NCBI RefSeq assembly: GCF_001854865.1
Contig: NZ_MDDW01000005.1
Location: 230,457-235,829, forward strand
Direction of reading: 5' to 3'
DNA length: 5,373 nucleotides
Source of the DNA: Rhizobium sp. LCM 4573
GTDB lineage: Bacteria > Pseudomonadota > Alphaproteobacteria > Rhizobiales > Rhizobiaceae
Made by a program: the position numbers and the translations under genes. The notes under the pieces are model-generated. The model was given only the letters and a program-made list of their open reading frames with translations, ran no database searches and was not told the DNA's origin. Positions within the stretch are counted from its first letter, which is position 1. Each line of letters starts with the position of its first letter. This document shows positions 1 to 5,209 of this stretch, in pieces.

Positions 1-650
1 ATGGCCTCGCCCGCCCGAGCCGGATCGCGGGCCGCGATGGCATCGACGATGCGTTCATGCTGCACATGGATGACACCCTGATCCCGCCGGCTGCTGCGGG
101 CGCGCTCGCGGATCACCTGCCAGGCATCGTCCTCGCGGACACGGTTGATGACGTCGAAGACCGTCAGGAAAAGCTGGTTGCCGGCGCTCTGGGCGATCTG
201 CCGATGAAAGGCGCTGTCCCAGAGCTCCTTGGCGTCCGCATCGTCGCTCTCGGTGATCTTGCGGCAAATCTCCCGCATCTTCTCCACATCGCGAGGCTTT
301 GCACGCAGCGCGGCGAGCTGCGCGAGTTGGGGCTCGACGCGCAGGCGCACCTCCATGATCTCCAGGAAATCGGTCCCCGCAACGATCCGGCCGAGGTGGC
401 CGTCCCAATCGCTGGGACGCTCGCCGACGAAGGTGCCGGAACCCTGCCGGCGCCAGACCGAGCCTTCCGCCTCCAACACTTCCAGCGCCCGCCGGACCGC
501 CCGGCGACCGATGCCGAGCATTTCAGCCAAGGCCCGCTCGGTCGGGAGGCGGCCATCGCTGGCGAGTTCGCCCGCCTGCAAAAGCTCTCTCAGCTTGTCC
601 AGCGCATATACCGAGTTGTTGGAAGCGCTCCCCTCTGCCACCTGCACCAT
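1..650 (-). CDS. FadR-subfamily GntR transcriptional regulator (C-terminus cut by window edge)
   Basis: Reading the minus strand from ATG at 650 gives 216 codons with no stop before the window edge. Residues 14-75 form a winged helix-turn-helix of the GntR type, with the LPTERALAEMLGI signature at 35-47, the recognition-helix stretch RRAVRRALEVLEAEG at 49-63, and the wing RRQGSGTFV at 67-75. Residues about 95-216 match an all-helical FCD ligand-binding domain: EVRLRVEPQLAQLAA (100-114), FHRQIAQSAGN (148-158) and HVQHERIVDAI (195-205), with His149, His195 and His198 as possible metal or ligand contacts. The usual closing 'M..HL' motif would follow just outside, so only about 15-40 residues are missing. 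FadR-type proteins are dimeric DNA-binding repressors or activators that respond to organic acids; the effector cannot be read here. The start is uncertain: no clear Shine-Dalgarno sequence, with GTG at 653 and TTG at 662 also in frame and a stop at 677-675. It is divergent from sthA. Confidence 0.88.
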   Translation of the reverse strand, partial: MVQVAEGSASNNSVYALDKLRELLQAGELASDGRLPTERALAEMLGIGRRAVRRALEVLEAEGSVWRRQGSGTFVGERPSDWDGHLGRIVAGTDFLEIMEVRLRVEPQLAQLAALRAKPRDVEKMREICRKITESDDADAKELWDSAFHRQIAQSAGNQLFLTVFDVINRVREDDAWQVIRERARSSRRDQGVIHVQHERIVDAIAARDPARAGEA

Positions 651-654
651 CACT

Positions 655-677
655 TGAACCAATTTTCGATTGGTTCA
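655..677. promoter_or_regulatory. Perfect inverted repeat, probable operator of the FadR-type regulator
   Basis: The sequence is TGAACCAAT, five bases (TTTCG), then ATTGGTTCA: nine perfectly paired bases on each side. It lies 5 bases upstream of the regulator's ATG and covers the predicted transcription start of that gene. GntR regulators commonly bind short palindromes and repress themselves, so autoregulation is the natural reading. It would also form a hairpin in the leader RNA if transcribed. The palindrome is seen directly; the identity of its binding protein is inferred. Confidence 0.6.
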
Positions 678-706
678 GTTGGATGGCATTTCAACGCCCA
701 CGTCAA
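678..706 (-). promoter_or_regulatory. Candidate sigma-70 promoter of the FadR-type regulator
   Basis: On the minus strand a TTGACG box (706-701, preceded by C, giving the CTTGAC form favoured in rhizobia) is followed after 17 bases by TCCAAC (683-678), which matches the -10 consensus at only three positions. Transcription would begin near 671, inside the 655-677 palindrome, leaving a leader of about 20 bases. The -35 element is good and the -10 is weak. Confidence 0.4.
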
Positions 707-712
707 GCCGAT

Positions 713-741
713 TTTTCAGCAAATTTCCCAATGCCTATAAT
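713..741 (+). promoter_or_regulatory. Candidate distal sthA promoter
   Basis: A perfect TATAAT (736-741) is preceded after 17 bases by TTTTCA (713-718), four of six matches to the -35 consensus. It would give sthA a leader of about 120 bases. The AT-rich intergenic setting makes a chance -10 match possible. Confidence 0.4.
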
Positions 742-783
742 TACGGCAATTTCCTTTCGTCGAGATCGGAAAACATGCAATCA

Positions 784-790
784 ATTGGTT
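784..790. promoter_or_regulatory. Second copy of the regulator half-site ATTGGTT
   Basis: ATTGGTT recurs here exactly as in the right arm of the 655-677 palindrome (669-675), offset by 115 bases, close to eleven helical turns. It has no full matching left arm, so it would be a half-site at best. It sits between the two candidate sthA promoters, where a bound regulator could affect sthA. A seven-base match can arise by chance. Confidence 0.3.
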
Positions 791-808
791 AGGATGACCT
801 GCTATGGA

Positions 809-837
809 TTGACGCGAAACGCCTATTGCAGTGCAGT
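809..837 (+). promoter_or_regulatory. Candidate proximal sthA promoter
   Basis: TTGACG (809-814, five of six matches) is followed after 17 bases by TGCAGT (832-837, three of six). Transcription would start about 24 bases before the sthA ATG. A tandem TGCAG pair lies over the -10 region. Strong -35, weak -10, as is common for alphaproteobacterial promoters. Confidence 0.4.
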
Positions 838-867
838 AGACGCTCTTGTTCGAAAGCGGAGCTTTCC

Positions 868-2337
868 ATGAACCATTACGACCTCATCGTCGTCGGCAGC
901 GGACCAGCCGGACGCCGCGCGGCCATCCAGGCAGCAAAACTCGAAAAGAAGGTGCTCGTCGTCGAGCAGGGCAAACGCGTCGGCGGCGTTTCCGTCCACA
1001 CCGGCACCATCCCTTCCAAGACGATCCGCGAGACGGCTCTCAACCTGTCCGGCTGGCGCGAGCGGGGATTTTACGGCCGCTCGTATCGGGTGAAGCAGGA
1101 GATCAGCGCCGACGACCTGCGGCGCCGCCTGCTGATTACCCTCGACCACGAAGTGGAAGTACTGGAGCATCAGTTTGCCCGCAACCGCGTGCAGAGCATC
1201 CGTGGCCATGCGAGCTTCGTGACGCCCGATACTATGTTGATCGTCAAGGATGACGGCGAGGAACTGCATGTGCAGGGCACGTCCATCCTGCTTGCGGTAG
1301 GCACCAAGCCCTATCGGCCCGAAACCATTCCCTTCGACGGCAAGACCGTAGTCGACAGCGACGAGCTTCTCGATCTCGAGGACCTGCCCCGTTCGATCGT
1401 AGTGATCGGCGCCGGCGTCATCGGCATCGAATACGCAACCATCTTCAGCGCCCTCGACATCGCAGTTACCGTGATCGATCCCAAGCCGGCAATCCTCGAC
1501 TTCATCGACAGGGAGATCGTCGAGGATTTCATCTACCAGCTGCGCGACCGCAATATGAAGCTGCTGCTCGGCCAGAAGGCCGAAAAGGTGGAAAAACTGG
1601 ACAATGGCAAAGTGTCGGTGACGCTGGACAACGGCCGCCGCGTCCTCACGGACATGGTTCTCTTCTCTGCCGGCCGCATGGGCGCGACCGACACGCTCAA
1701 TCTCGCCGCCGCGGGCCTCGAGGCAGACAGCCGTGGGCGGCTGAAGGTCAATCCTGAAACCTTCCAGACGTCTGTCCCGCATATCTTCGCGGCAGGCGAT
1801 GTCATCGGCTTCCCGAGCCTTGCCTCCACGTCCATGGAACAGGGCCGCATTGCCGCCCGGGTCGCCGTGGGCACCATCGCCATGGAGCCGCAGAAATATT
1901 TCCCCTATGGCATCTACGCCGTGCCTGAAATATCCACATGCGGCCTGACCGAGGAGGAGGTGAAAGAGCGCGGTATCCGTTACGAAATCGGCATCGCCCG
2001 CTTCCGCGAGACCTCGCGCGGCCACATCATGGGCCTCGACACCGGCCTCCTGAAGCTGATCTTCTCGATGAAGACGCGCCGCCTGCTCGGCGTCCATATC
2101 GTCGGTGAAGGCGCAACCGAACTGGTGCATATCGGCCAGGCGGTGCTGAACCTCAAAGGCACGGTCGAATACTTCGTCGAGAACACCTTCAACTATCCGA
2201 CCCTCGCCGAGGCCTACAAGATCGCCGGCCTGGACGCATGGAACCGCATGGGCGAACGACCGAAGGAAGCGCCGGTCGCAACCGCGCAATCGCTCGATCC
2301 CGCCACCTCGGATACGAAAAAAGCCGCCTCGAAGTGA
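868..2337 (+). CDS. sthA: Soluble (Si-specific) NAD(P)+ transhydrogenase SthA
   Basis: This 489-residue cytoplasmic flavoprotein transfers hydride between NADPH and NAD+, usually removing excess NADPH. It has the class I pyridine nucleotide-disulfide oxidoreductase layout. The N-terminal FAD site is GSGPAG at 10-15 with Glu33 ending the second strand. The active-site loop is GGVSVHTGTIPSK (39-51). The NAD(P) site is GAGVIG (181-186), the second FAD motif is AAGDVIGFPSLAS (308-320), and the C-terminal interface domain begins near 345 and ends with NYPTLAEAYK (442-451). Lipoamide dehydrogenases have two redox cysteines in the loop; here they are Ser42 and Thr47, so no disulfide can form, as expected of a transhydrogenase. 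Asp204 ends the second NAD-fold strand. The protein is somewhat longer than E. coli SthA (466 residues) through a charged, Ala/Lys-rich tail from about 462. The ATG at 868 is chosen because GGAG (858-861) lies 6 bases upstream and the protein begins like its relatives; an upstream in-frame ATG at 826 would add 14 unlike residues. Confidence 0.95.
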   Translation: MNHYDLIVVGSGPAGRRAAIQAAKLEKKVLVVEQGKRVGGVSVHTGTIPSKTIRETALNLSGWRERGFYGRSYRVKQEISADDLRRRLLITLDHEVEVLEHQFARNRVQSIRGHASFVTPDTMLIVKDDGEELHVQGTSILLAVGTKPYRPETIPFDGKTVVDSDELLDLEDLPRSIVVIGAGVIGIEYATIFSALDIAVTVIDPKPAILDFIDREIVEDFIYQLRDRNMKLLLGQKAEKVEKLDNGKVSVTLDNGRRVLTDMVLFSAGRMGATDTLNLAAAGLEADSRGRLKVNPETFQTSVPHIFAAGDVIGFPSLASTSMEQGRIAARVAVGTIAMEPQKYFPYGIYAVPEISTCGLTEEEVKERGIRYEIGIARFRETSRGHIMGLDTGLLKLIFSMKTRRLLGVHIVGEGATELVHIGQAVLNLKGTVEYFVENTFNYPTLAEAYKIAGLDAWNRMGERPKEAPVATAQSLDPATSDTKKAASK

Positions 2338-2346
2338 AGCGGCTTT
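2317..2346 (-). terminator. Intrinsic terminator of gnd, embedded in the 3' end of sthA
   Basis: AAAGCCGC (2320-2327) pairs with GCGGCTTT (2339-2346) around an 11-base loop that can pair further. Read on the minus strand, the stem runs straight into six T (complement of the A run 2317-2322), the classical intrinsic terminator form. It lies 56-85 bases past the gnd stop codon. On the plus strand the hairpin spans the sthA stop codon (2335-2337) and lacks a T tract beyond the stem, so it serves gnd rather than sthA. Confidence 0.75.
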
Positions 2347-2362
2347 CAACGGATTTCCTATG

Positions 2363-2386
2363 AGCCCGCCTTTCGGCGGGCTTTTT
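2363..2386 (+). terminator. Intrinsic terminator of sthA
   Basis: AGCCCGCC (2363-2370), a TTTC loop and GGCGGGCT (2375-2382) form a perfect 8-bp GC-rich stem followed by TTTTT (2382-2386). It starts 26 bases after the sthA stop. In the minus direction the hairpin is followed by CATAGG rather than T, so it should act mainly on sthA transcripts. Confidence 0.9.
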
Positions 2387-2401
2387 GCTGCCGGCTCGCG
2401 C

Positions 2402-3835
2402 TCAGCTCAGCGTACCGAGGCCGCTGCCCCAGGGGCCGTGATGCTTGTCGACGCCGTCGAGGCGGTCGAATCCGTGCGCGCCGAAGAAGTCGCGCTGCGC
2501 CTGGATGAGGTTCGCCGTGCCGCGTCCGCGGCGATAGGCATCGAAATAGGAAAGCGCCGAGGAAAGCGCCGGCACCGGCAGGCCGGAGAGCGCGGCATAG
2601 GAGACCACGCGGCGCAGCGCCCCGTCCGTCTCCTTCACCATCTTGGAGAAGGCCGGCGTGACGATGAGGTTCGGCACGTCCGGGTCCTTGGTGAAGGCTG
2701 AGGTGATCTCGTCCAGGAACTGCGAGCGGATGATGCAGCCGGCGCGCCAGATCTTGGCGATCGTCGGCATCGGCAGGTTCCAGTTGTATTCCTCGGATGC
2801 CGCGGCCATCACCGCGAACCCTTGTGCATAGGCGCCGATCTTGGCGGCGAGCAGCGCGTTTTCGAGATCGGCGAGGAACACCATTCCATCCTTCGGCCGC
2901 TCGACCGGCTTCGGCAGGCCGAAGAGCTTTTCGGCAGCCAGACGCTCGGTTCTCTGCGAGGAGAGGATACGGCCGGCGACGGCGGCTTCGATGGCGGTTG
3001 CCGCGACGCCCATGTTCTGGGCTTCGATGACCGACCACTTGCCGGTGCCCTTCTGGCCGGCGGCATCGACGATCACATCCACCATCGGCTTGCCGGAGAT
3101 CGGATCGGTCGCCTTCAGAACCTTCTCGGTGATCTCGATCAGGTAGGAATTGAGCCTGCCCGTATTCCATTTGCCGAAGACGTCGCCGATCTCGGCGGCG
3201 CTCATGCCGAGCCCGTCGCGCAGGATGCCGTAGATTTCGGCGATCATCTGCATGTCGGCATATTCGATGCCGTTATGGATGGTCTTGACGAAGTGGCCGG
3301 CGCCGTTTTCGCCGAGCCAGGCGACGCAAGGCTCGTTATTGAACTTGGCGGAGATCGAGGTCAGCACGCTCTCGACGCGCTTCCAGCTCTCTTCCGTGCC
3401 GCCGACCATGATCGAGGGGCCATGGCGGGCACCTTCCTCGCCGCCGGAAACGCCCATGCCGATGAAGGTGAGGCCGCTATCCTTGAGATTGTCGAAACGG
3501 CGCATCGTATCGCGGAAATTCGCGTTGCCGGCATCGATCATGATATCGCCGGCCGTAAGGTGCGGCTTCAGGAGTTCCATCTGCTGATCAACGGGATCGC
3601 CGGCCTTGATCATGATGATGATCGGCCGCGGCGGGCGGATGGCGGCGACGAAATCTTCCAGCGTCTCGCAGGGGATGATCTTGCCCTGCAGCTCTCCCGC
3701 CTCGGCGTAGAAATTGCGCGTCGCCTCGGGAGTTCGGTTGAAAACGGCGATTTTGTTGCCCTTTTCAGCGATGTTGAGCGCAAGGTTCGAGCCCATGACG
3801 CCAAGACCGATAAGGCCGATTTCTGCCTGTTCCAC
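2402..3835 (-). CDS. gnd: 6-phosphogluconate dehydrogenase, decarboxylating (NADP+)
   Basis: Gnd oxidises and decarboxylates 6-phosphogluconate to ribulose 5-phosphate and makes NADPH, in the cytoplasmic oxidative pentose phosphate pathway. The 477-residue length fits the long homodimeric class (about 470-480). The N-terminal Rossmann motif is GLGVMG (10-15), with NRT at 33-35, the NADP-phosphate contact typical of the family. The substrate signature SGGEEGARHGPS is at 129-141. The catalytic segment KTIHNGIEYADMQ starts at Lys184, with His187, Asn188 and Glu191. GQKGTGKW is at 260-267, and the C-terminal tail carries RRGRGT (435-440) and FGAHGFDRLD (451-460), whose Arg/His reach the partner subunit's active site. 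All key residues are present. GTG at 3835 is chosen because AGGAGG (3848-3843) lies 7 bases upstream and the Rossmann strand begins at once; the in-frame ATG at 3931 would add 32 residues upstream of the predicted transcription start. It converges on sthA. Confidence 0.96.
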   Translation of the reverse strand: MEQAEIGLIGLGVMGSNLALNIAEKGNKIAVFNRTPEATRNFYAEAGELQGKIIPCETLEDFVAAIRPPRPIIIMIKAGDPVDQQMELLKPHLTAGDIMIDAGNANFRDTMRRFDNLKDSGLTFIGMGVSGGEEGARHGPSIMVGGTEESWKRVESVLTSISAKFNNEPCVAWLGENGAGHFVKTIHNGIEYADMQMIAEIYGILRDGLGMSAAEIGDVFGKWNTGRLNSYLIEITEKVLKATDPISGKPMVDVIVDAAGQKGTGKWSVIEAQNMGVAATAIEAAVAGRILSSQRTERLAAEKLFGLPKPVERPKDGMVFLADLENALLAAKIGAYAQGFAVMAAASEEYNWNLPMPTIAKIWRAGCIIRSQFLDEITSAFTKDPDVPNLIVTPAFSKMVKETDGALRRVVSYAALSGLPVPALSSALSYFDAYRRGRGTANLIQAQRDFFGAHGFDRLDGVDKHHGPWGSGLGTLS

Positions 3836-3842
3836 GGATGTG

Positions 3843-3848
3843 CCTCCT
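3843..3848 (-). promoter_or_regulatory. Ribosome binding site deciding the gnd GTG start
   Basis: The minus strand reads AGGAGG from 3848 to 3843, a full anti-Shine-Dalgarno match, 7 bases before the GTG at 3835. No in-frame ATG lies nearby, so this site fixes the start on GTG. Confidence 0.85.
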
Positions 3849-3876
3849 GTTAGAGATTGGGGGCTTTTTGGCACTC

Positions 3877-3909
3877 TAATCCGCAAACGGCAAGGCGCGC
3901 TTCGGATTA
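3877..3909. repeat. Inverted repeat in the gnd leader
   Basis: TAATCCG (3877-3883) and CGGATTA (3903-3909) are perfect 7-base arms separated by 19 bases. They lie directly downstream of the predicted gnd transcription start, so they could be a protein-binding site or a leader stem-loop. The right arm merges with a tandem repeat in which GATTAAA occurs at 3905-3911 and 3913-3919 with an 8-base period, over the predicted -10 element. The repeats are seen; function is not known. Confidence 0.4.
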
Positions 3910-3913
3910 AACG

Positions 3914-3941
3914 ATTAAATTTACGCGACACACCGTGTCAT
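3914..3941 (-). promoter_or_regulatory. Candidate sigma-70 promoter of gnd
   Basis: On the minus strand ATGACA (3941-3936, five of six to TTGACA) and TTTAAT (3919-3914, five of six to TATAAT) are separated by 16 bases. Transcription would start near 3906, giving a leader of about 70 bases. A small inverted repeat, GACAC-ACC-GTGTC (3927-3939), overlaps the -35 and spacer and could be an operator. Confidence 0.55.
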
Positions 3942-4039
3942 GGAGAGAAACGCGCCCGGTCCGCGGGCAATCGCTATGGATTGCTCATTTACAGGGAACA
4001 ATCCGGCACTTCGGCATCTTATGCGGCAGGTTTGGTCTA

Positions 4040-4068
4040 TTGCCATCGCAACAGGCTTGTTCTAGCTT
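4040..4068 (+). promoter_or_regulatory. Candidate promoter of the SRPBCC-VOC gene pair
   Basis: TTGCCA (4040-4045) and TAGCTT (4063-4068) are separated by 17 bases, about 35 bases before the SRPBCC start codon. The -10 is only three of six to consensus. The rest of the 3942-4039 stretch shows no gene or clear signal. Confidence 0.3.
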
Positions 4069-4102
4069 TGTTCCGGTTCGCATCGAATGTGGAGATTACC
4101 CC

Positions 4103-4507
4103 ATGTCGCTCATGTCTGCCCGCATCGTCCATATCGGCATCGATCGGAACTGGAAGGAGATCTATGCCTTTGCCTCGAGGCCGGAAAACATGCCCGCCTG
4201 GGCATCGGGCCTCGCTTCGGGATTGGATCGCCAAGGAGAGGACTGGATCGGCGACGGCGGGCCGATCGGCAAGGTAAGGGTGCGCTTTGCTCCGGCCAAC
4301 GATTTCGGCGTCATGGACCATAGCGTGACGATGGAAAACGGGCTGGTGGTCGAAAACGCCCTGCGTGTCATTCCGAATGGCGACGGAGCGGAGGTCATGT
4401 TCGCGCTCCTGAAGCGGCCGGATATGGATGAAGCCGGTTTCGAAGCCGATGCCGCCCATGTGCGGAAAGACCTCGAGACGCTGAAGCGGCTTATGGAACA
4501 GCAATGA
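4103..4507 (+). CDS. SRPBCC-fold (polyketide cyclase/START-like) small protein
   Basis: The product has 134 residues and no signal peptide or membrane segment. It begins with a beta strand (SARIVHIGID, 5-14), then WKEIYAFASRPENMPAWASGL (17-37). This is the 'strand, then xxVYxFxxxPENxPxW' opening of the SRPBCC helix-grip fold, seen in polyketide cyclase/dehydrase and Bet v1-like proteins. Alternating strands follow (KVRVRFAP, VMDHSVTM, VVENALRVI, GAEVMFALL), and a long C-terminal helix (115-134) closes the hydrophobic cavity. The fold binds lipids or small hydrophobic ligands; the ligand here cannot be told, and no catalytic residues are recognisable. ATG at 4103 is preferred because GGAG (4091-4094) lies 8 bases upstream; ATG at 4112 is the alternative. 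The VOC gene starts 13 bases after its stop, so the two are probably co-transcribed. Confidence 0.8.
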   Translation: MSLMSARIVHIGIDRNWKEIYAFASRPENMPAWASGLASGLDRQGEDWIGDGGPIGKVRVRFAPANDFGVMDHSVTMENGLVVENALRVIPNGDGAEVMFALLKRPDMDEAGFEADAAHVRKDLETLKRLMEQQ

Positions 4508-4520
4508 CGGGAGAGAACCG

Positions 4521-4877
4521 ATGAGCAGTAAGGGTGCCGATCGCAAGATCGACTATGTCGAATTCCATGTAAGGGATATCCAGCCGATGAAAGCCTTTTA
4601 CGGCTCCGTCTTCGGCTGGACCTTCACCGATTACGGGCCGGACTATTGCGAGTTCCAGGATGGCCGGCTGACCGGCGGTTTCGCCAAGGCACATACGGTA
4701 TCGCCGAAGGGCGGAGCGCTCGTCATCCTCTTCGCCGACGATCTGGAAGACGCCGTCGCACGCGTGGAAAAGGCTGGTGGCAGCATCAGCCGGCCGGTCT
4801 TCTCCTTCCCCGGCGGCCGCCGTTTCCATTTCGTCGATCCGGAAGGATACGAGTTGGGCGTGTGGTCGGATAGATGA
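4521..4877 (+). CDS. VOC-family (glyoxalase/bleomycin-resistance fold) protein
   Basis: This 118-residue protein has the paired beta-alpha-beta-beta-beta units of the vicinal oxygen chelate superfamily. Unit one is YVEFHVRDIQPMKAFYGSVFGW (12-33), the typical opening in which the first strand and the AFYxxVFGW helix are diagnostic. Unit two runs from ALVILFADDLEDAVARVEKAGG (66-87) to FHFVDPEGYELGVW (102-115), the family's 'DPdGyxLxl' end. Glu14, His16 and Glu111 are at or near positions used for metal in the superfamily. Members include glyoxalases, dioxygenases, fosfomycin and bleomycin resistance proteins and non-enzymatic binders; this short form resembles poorly characterised 'VOC family' or glyoxalase-like proteins, so no substrate is claimed. 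GGGAG (4509-4513) lies 7 bases before ATG 4521. It is the second gene of the pair with the SRPBCC protein. Confidence 0.87.
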   Translation: MSSKGADRKIDYVEFHVRDIQPMKAFYGSVFGWTFTDYGPDYCEFQDGRLTGGFAKAHTVSPKGGALVILFADDLEDAVARVEKAGGSISRPVFSFPGGRRFHFVDPEGYELGVWSDR

Positions 4878-4907
4878 GCATGCCATTCTGGCGTCCAGGC
4901 GGGAAAA

Positions 4908-4913
4908 TATACT
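4908..4913 (+). promoter_or_regulatory. Candidate -10 element for the antitoxin gene
   Basis: TATACT (five of six to consensus) lies in the short AT-rich gap between the VOC stop and the antitoxin start. No convincing -35 is seen 16-18 bases upstream. TACC occurs at 4913-4916 and 4921-4924, an 8-base spacing that could be a ribbon-helix-helix operator. No terminator hairpin separates the VOC gene from the antitoxin, so readthrough is also possible. Confidence 0.3.
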
Positions 4914-4939
4914 ACCTTCGTACCTGAATGGAGCGCGTC

Positions 4940-5209
4940 ATGGGCCTGCACAGGCTGGAAATCGGGCTTACGGATGAACTGCTGTCGAGAATCGACCGCG
5001 TCTCGACGCAGACCAACCACACGCGAACGGAAGTGGTGATCGAGACCCTCGAGGATCACCTGCCTGAGGAGGTTGATGACTCCCAGGCGGGAATTTCAGC
5101 ACGAAAAGCGCTTCTGGACGACATTGTAGAGCGTGGCTCCAAACTCGGCAGCGGCCGCTCGCAGGAGGATATCGATCGGCAAATCCGTGAGTTTCGCGGA
5201 GATCGATAA
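4940..5209 (+). CDS. Ribbon-helix-helix (VapB/CopG-like) antitoxin, now without an intact toxin
   Basis: The 89-residue product has an N-terminal ribbon-helix-helix: strand HRLEIGL (4-10), helix A TDELLSRIDRVSTQT (11-25) and helix B TRTEVVIETLEDHL (28-41). Such proteins dimerise, bind operator DNA through the strand pair and usually repress their own operon. Residues 52-89, with GRSQEDIDRQIREFRGDR at 72-89, form a charged helical tail like those with which VapB-type antitoxins wrap around PIN-domain toxins. The next sequence is a PIN remnant, which supports this reading independently. ATG at 4940 is chosen because GGAG (4930-4933) lies 6 bases upstream; ATG at 4928 would add MERV but has no ribosome binding site. 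The reading frame looks intact, so the protein may still be made and may still bind DNA. A free-standing CopG-type regulator is the alternative. Confidence 0.8.
   Translation: MGLHRLEIGLTDELLSRIDRVSTQTNHTRTEVVIETLEDHLPEEVDDSQAGISARKALLDDIVERGSKLGSGRSQEDIDRQIREFRGDR

Noticed and set aside
57..740. Open frame of 227 codons on the plus strand over the regulator gene
   Set aside because: It lies antisense to a clear GntR winged helix and FCD domain and shows no family features of its own.
787..799. GGT-N7-ACC as a second full regulator operator
   Set aside because: The arms are only three bases and the spacing differs from the 655-677 palindrome, so it is not distinguishable from chance.
826..867. 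Longer sthA start at ATG 826
   Set aside because: The 14 added residues precede the conserved FAD-binding strand without family likeness, and the ATG overlaps the spacer of a candidate promoter; ATG 868 has a GGAG site.
869..877. TGAACCATT resembling the left operator arm at the sthA start
   Set aside because: It matches eight of nine bases but includes the start codon and the Asn-His codons common in the family, so coding constraint explains it.
823..2349. Open frame of 508 codons on the minus strand, antisense to sthA
   Set aside because: It is a codon-bias shadow: the GC-rich third positions of sthA remove stops from the opposite strand. The translation has no recognisable domain, while the plus-strand frame has full flavoprotein motifs.
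2822..3853. Open frame of 343 codons on the plus strand, antisense to gnd
   Set aside because: Same cause. The residues are the His/Asp/Gly-rich mixture typical of a reverse-strand shadow, and the gnd frame is complete with all catalytic residues.
3836..3931. Longer gnd start at ATG 3931 adding 32 residues
   Set aside because: The extension is unlike family N-termini, lies upstream of the predicted transcription start, and the GTG at 3835 has a full AGGAGG at the right distance.
3935..4102. Longer start for the SRPBCC gene at ATG 3935
   Set aside because: The added 56 residues do not resemble the fold and have no ribosome binding site; they run through the intergenic promoter region.
4888..4898. 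CTGG-CGT-CCAG hairpin after the VOC gene as a terminator
   Set aside because: The stem has only four base pairs and no T tract follows it.
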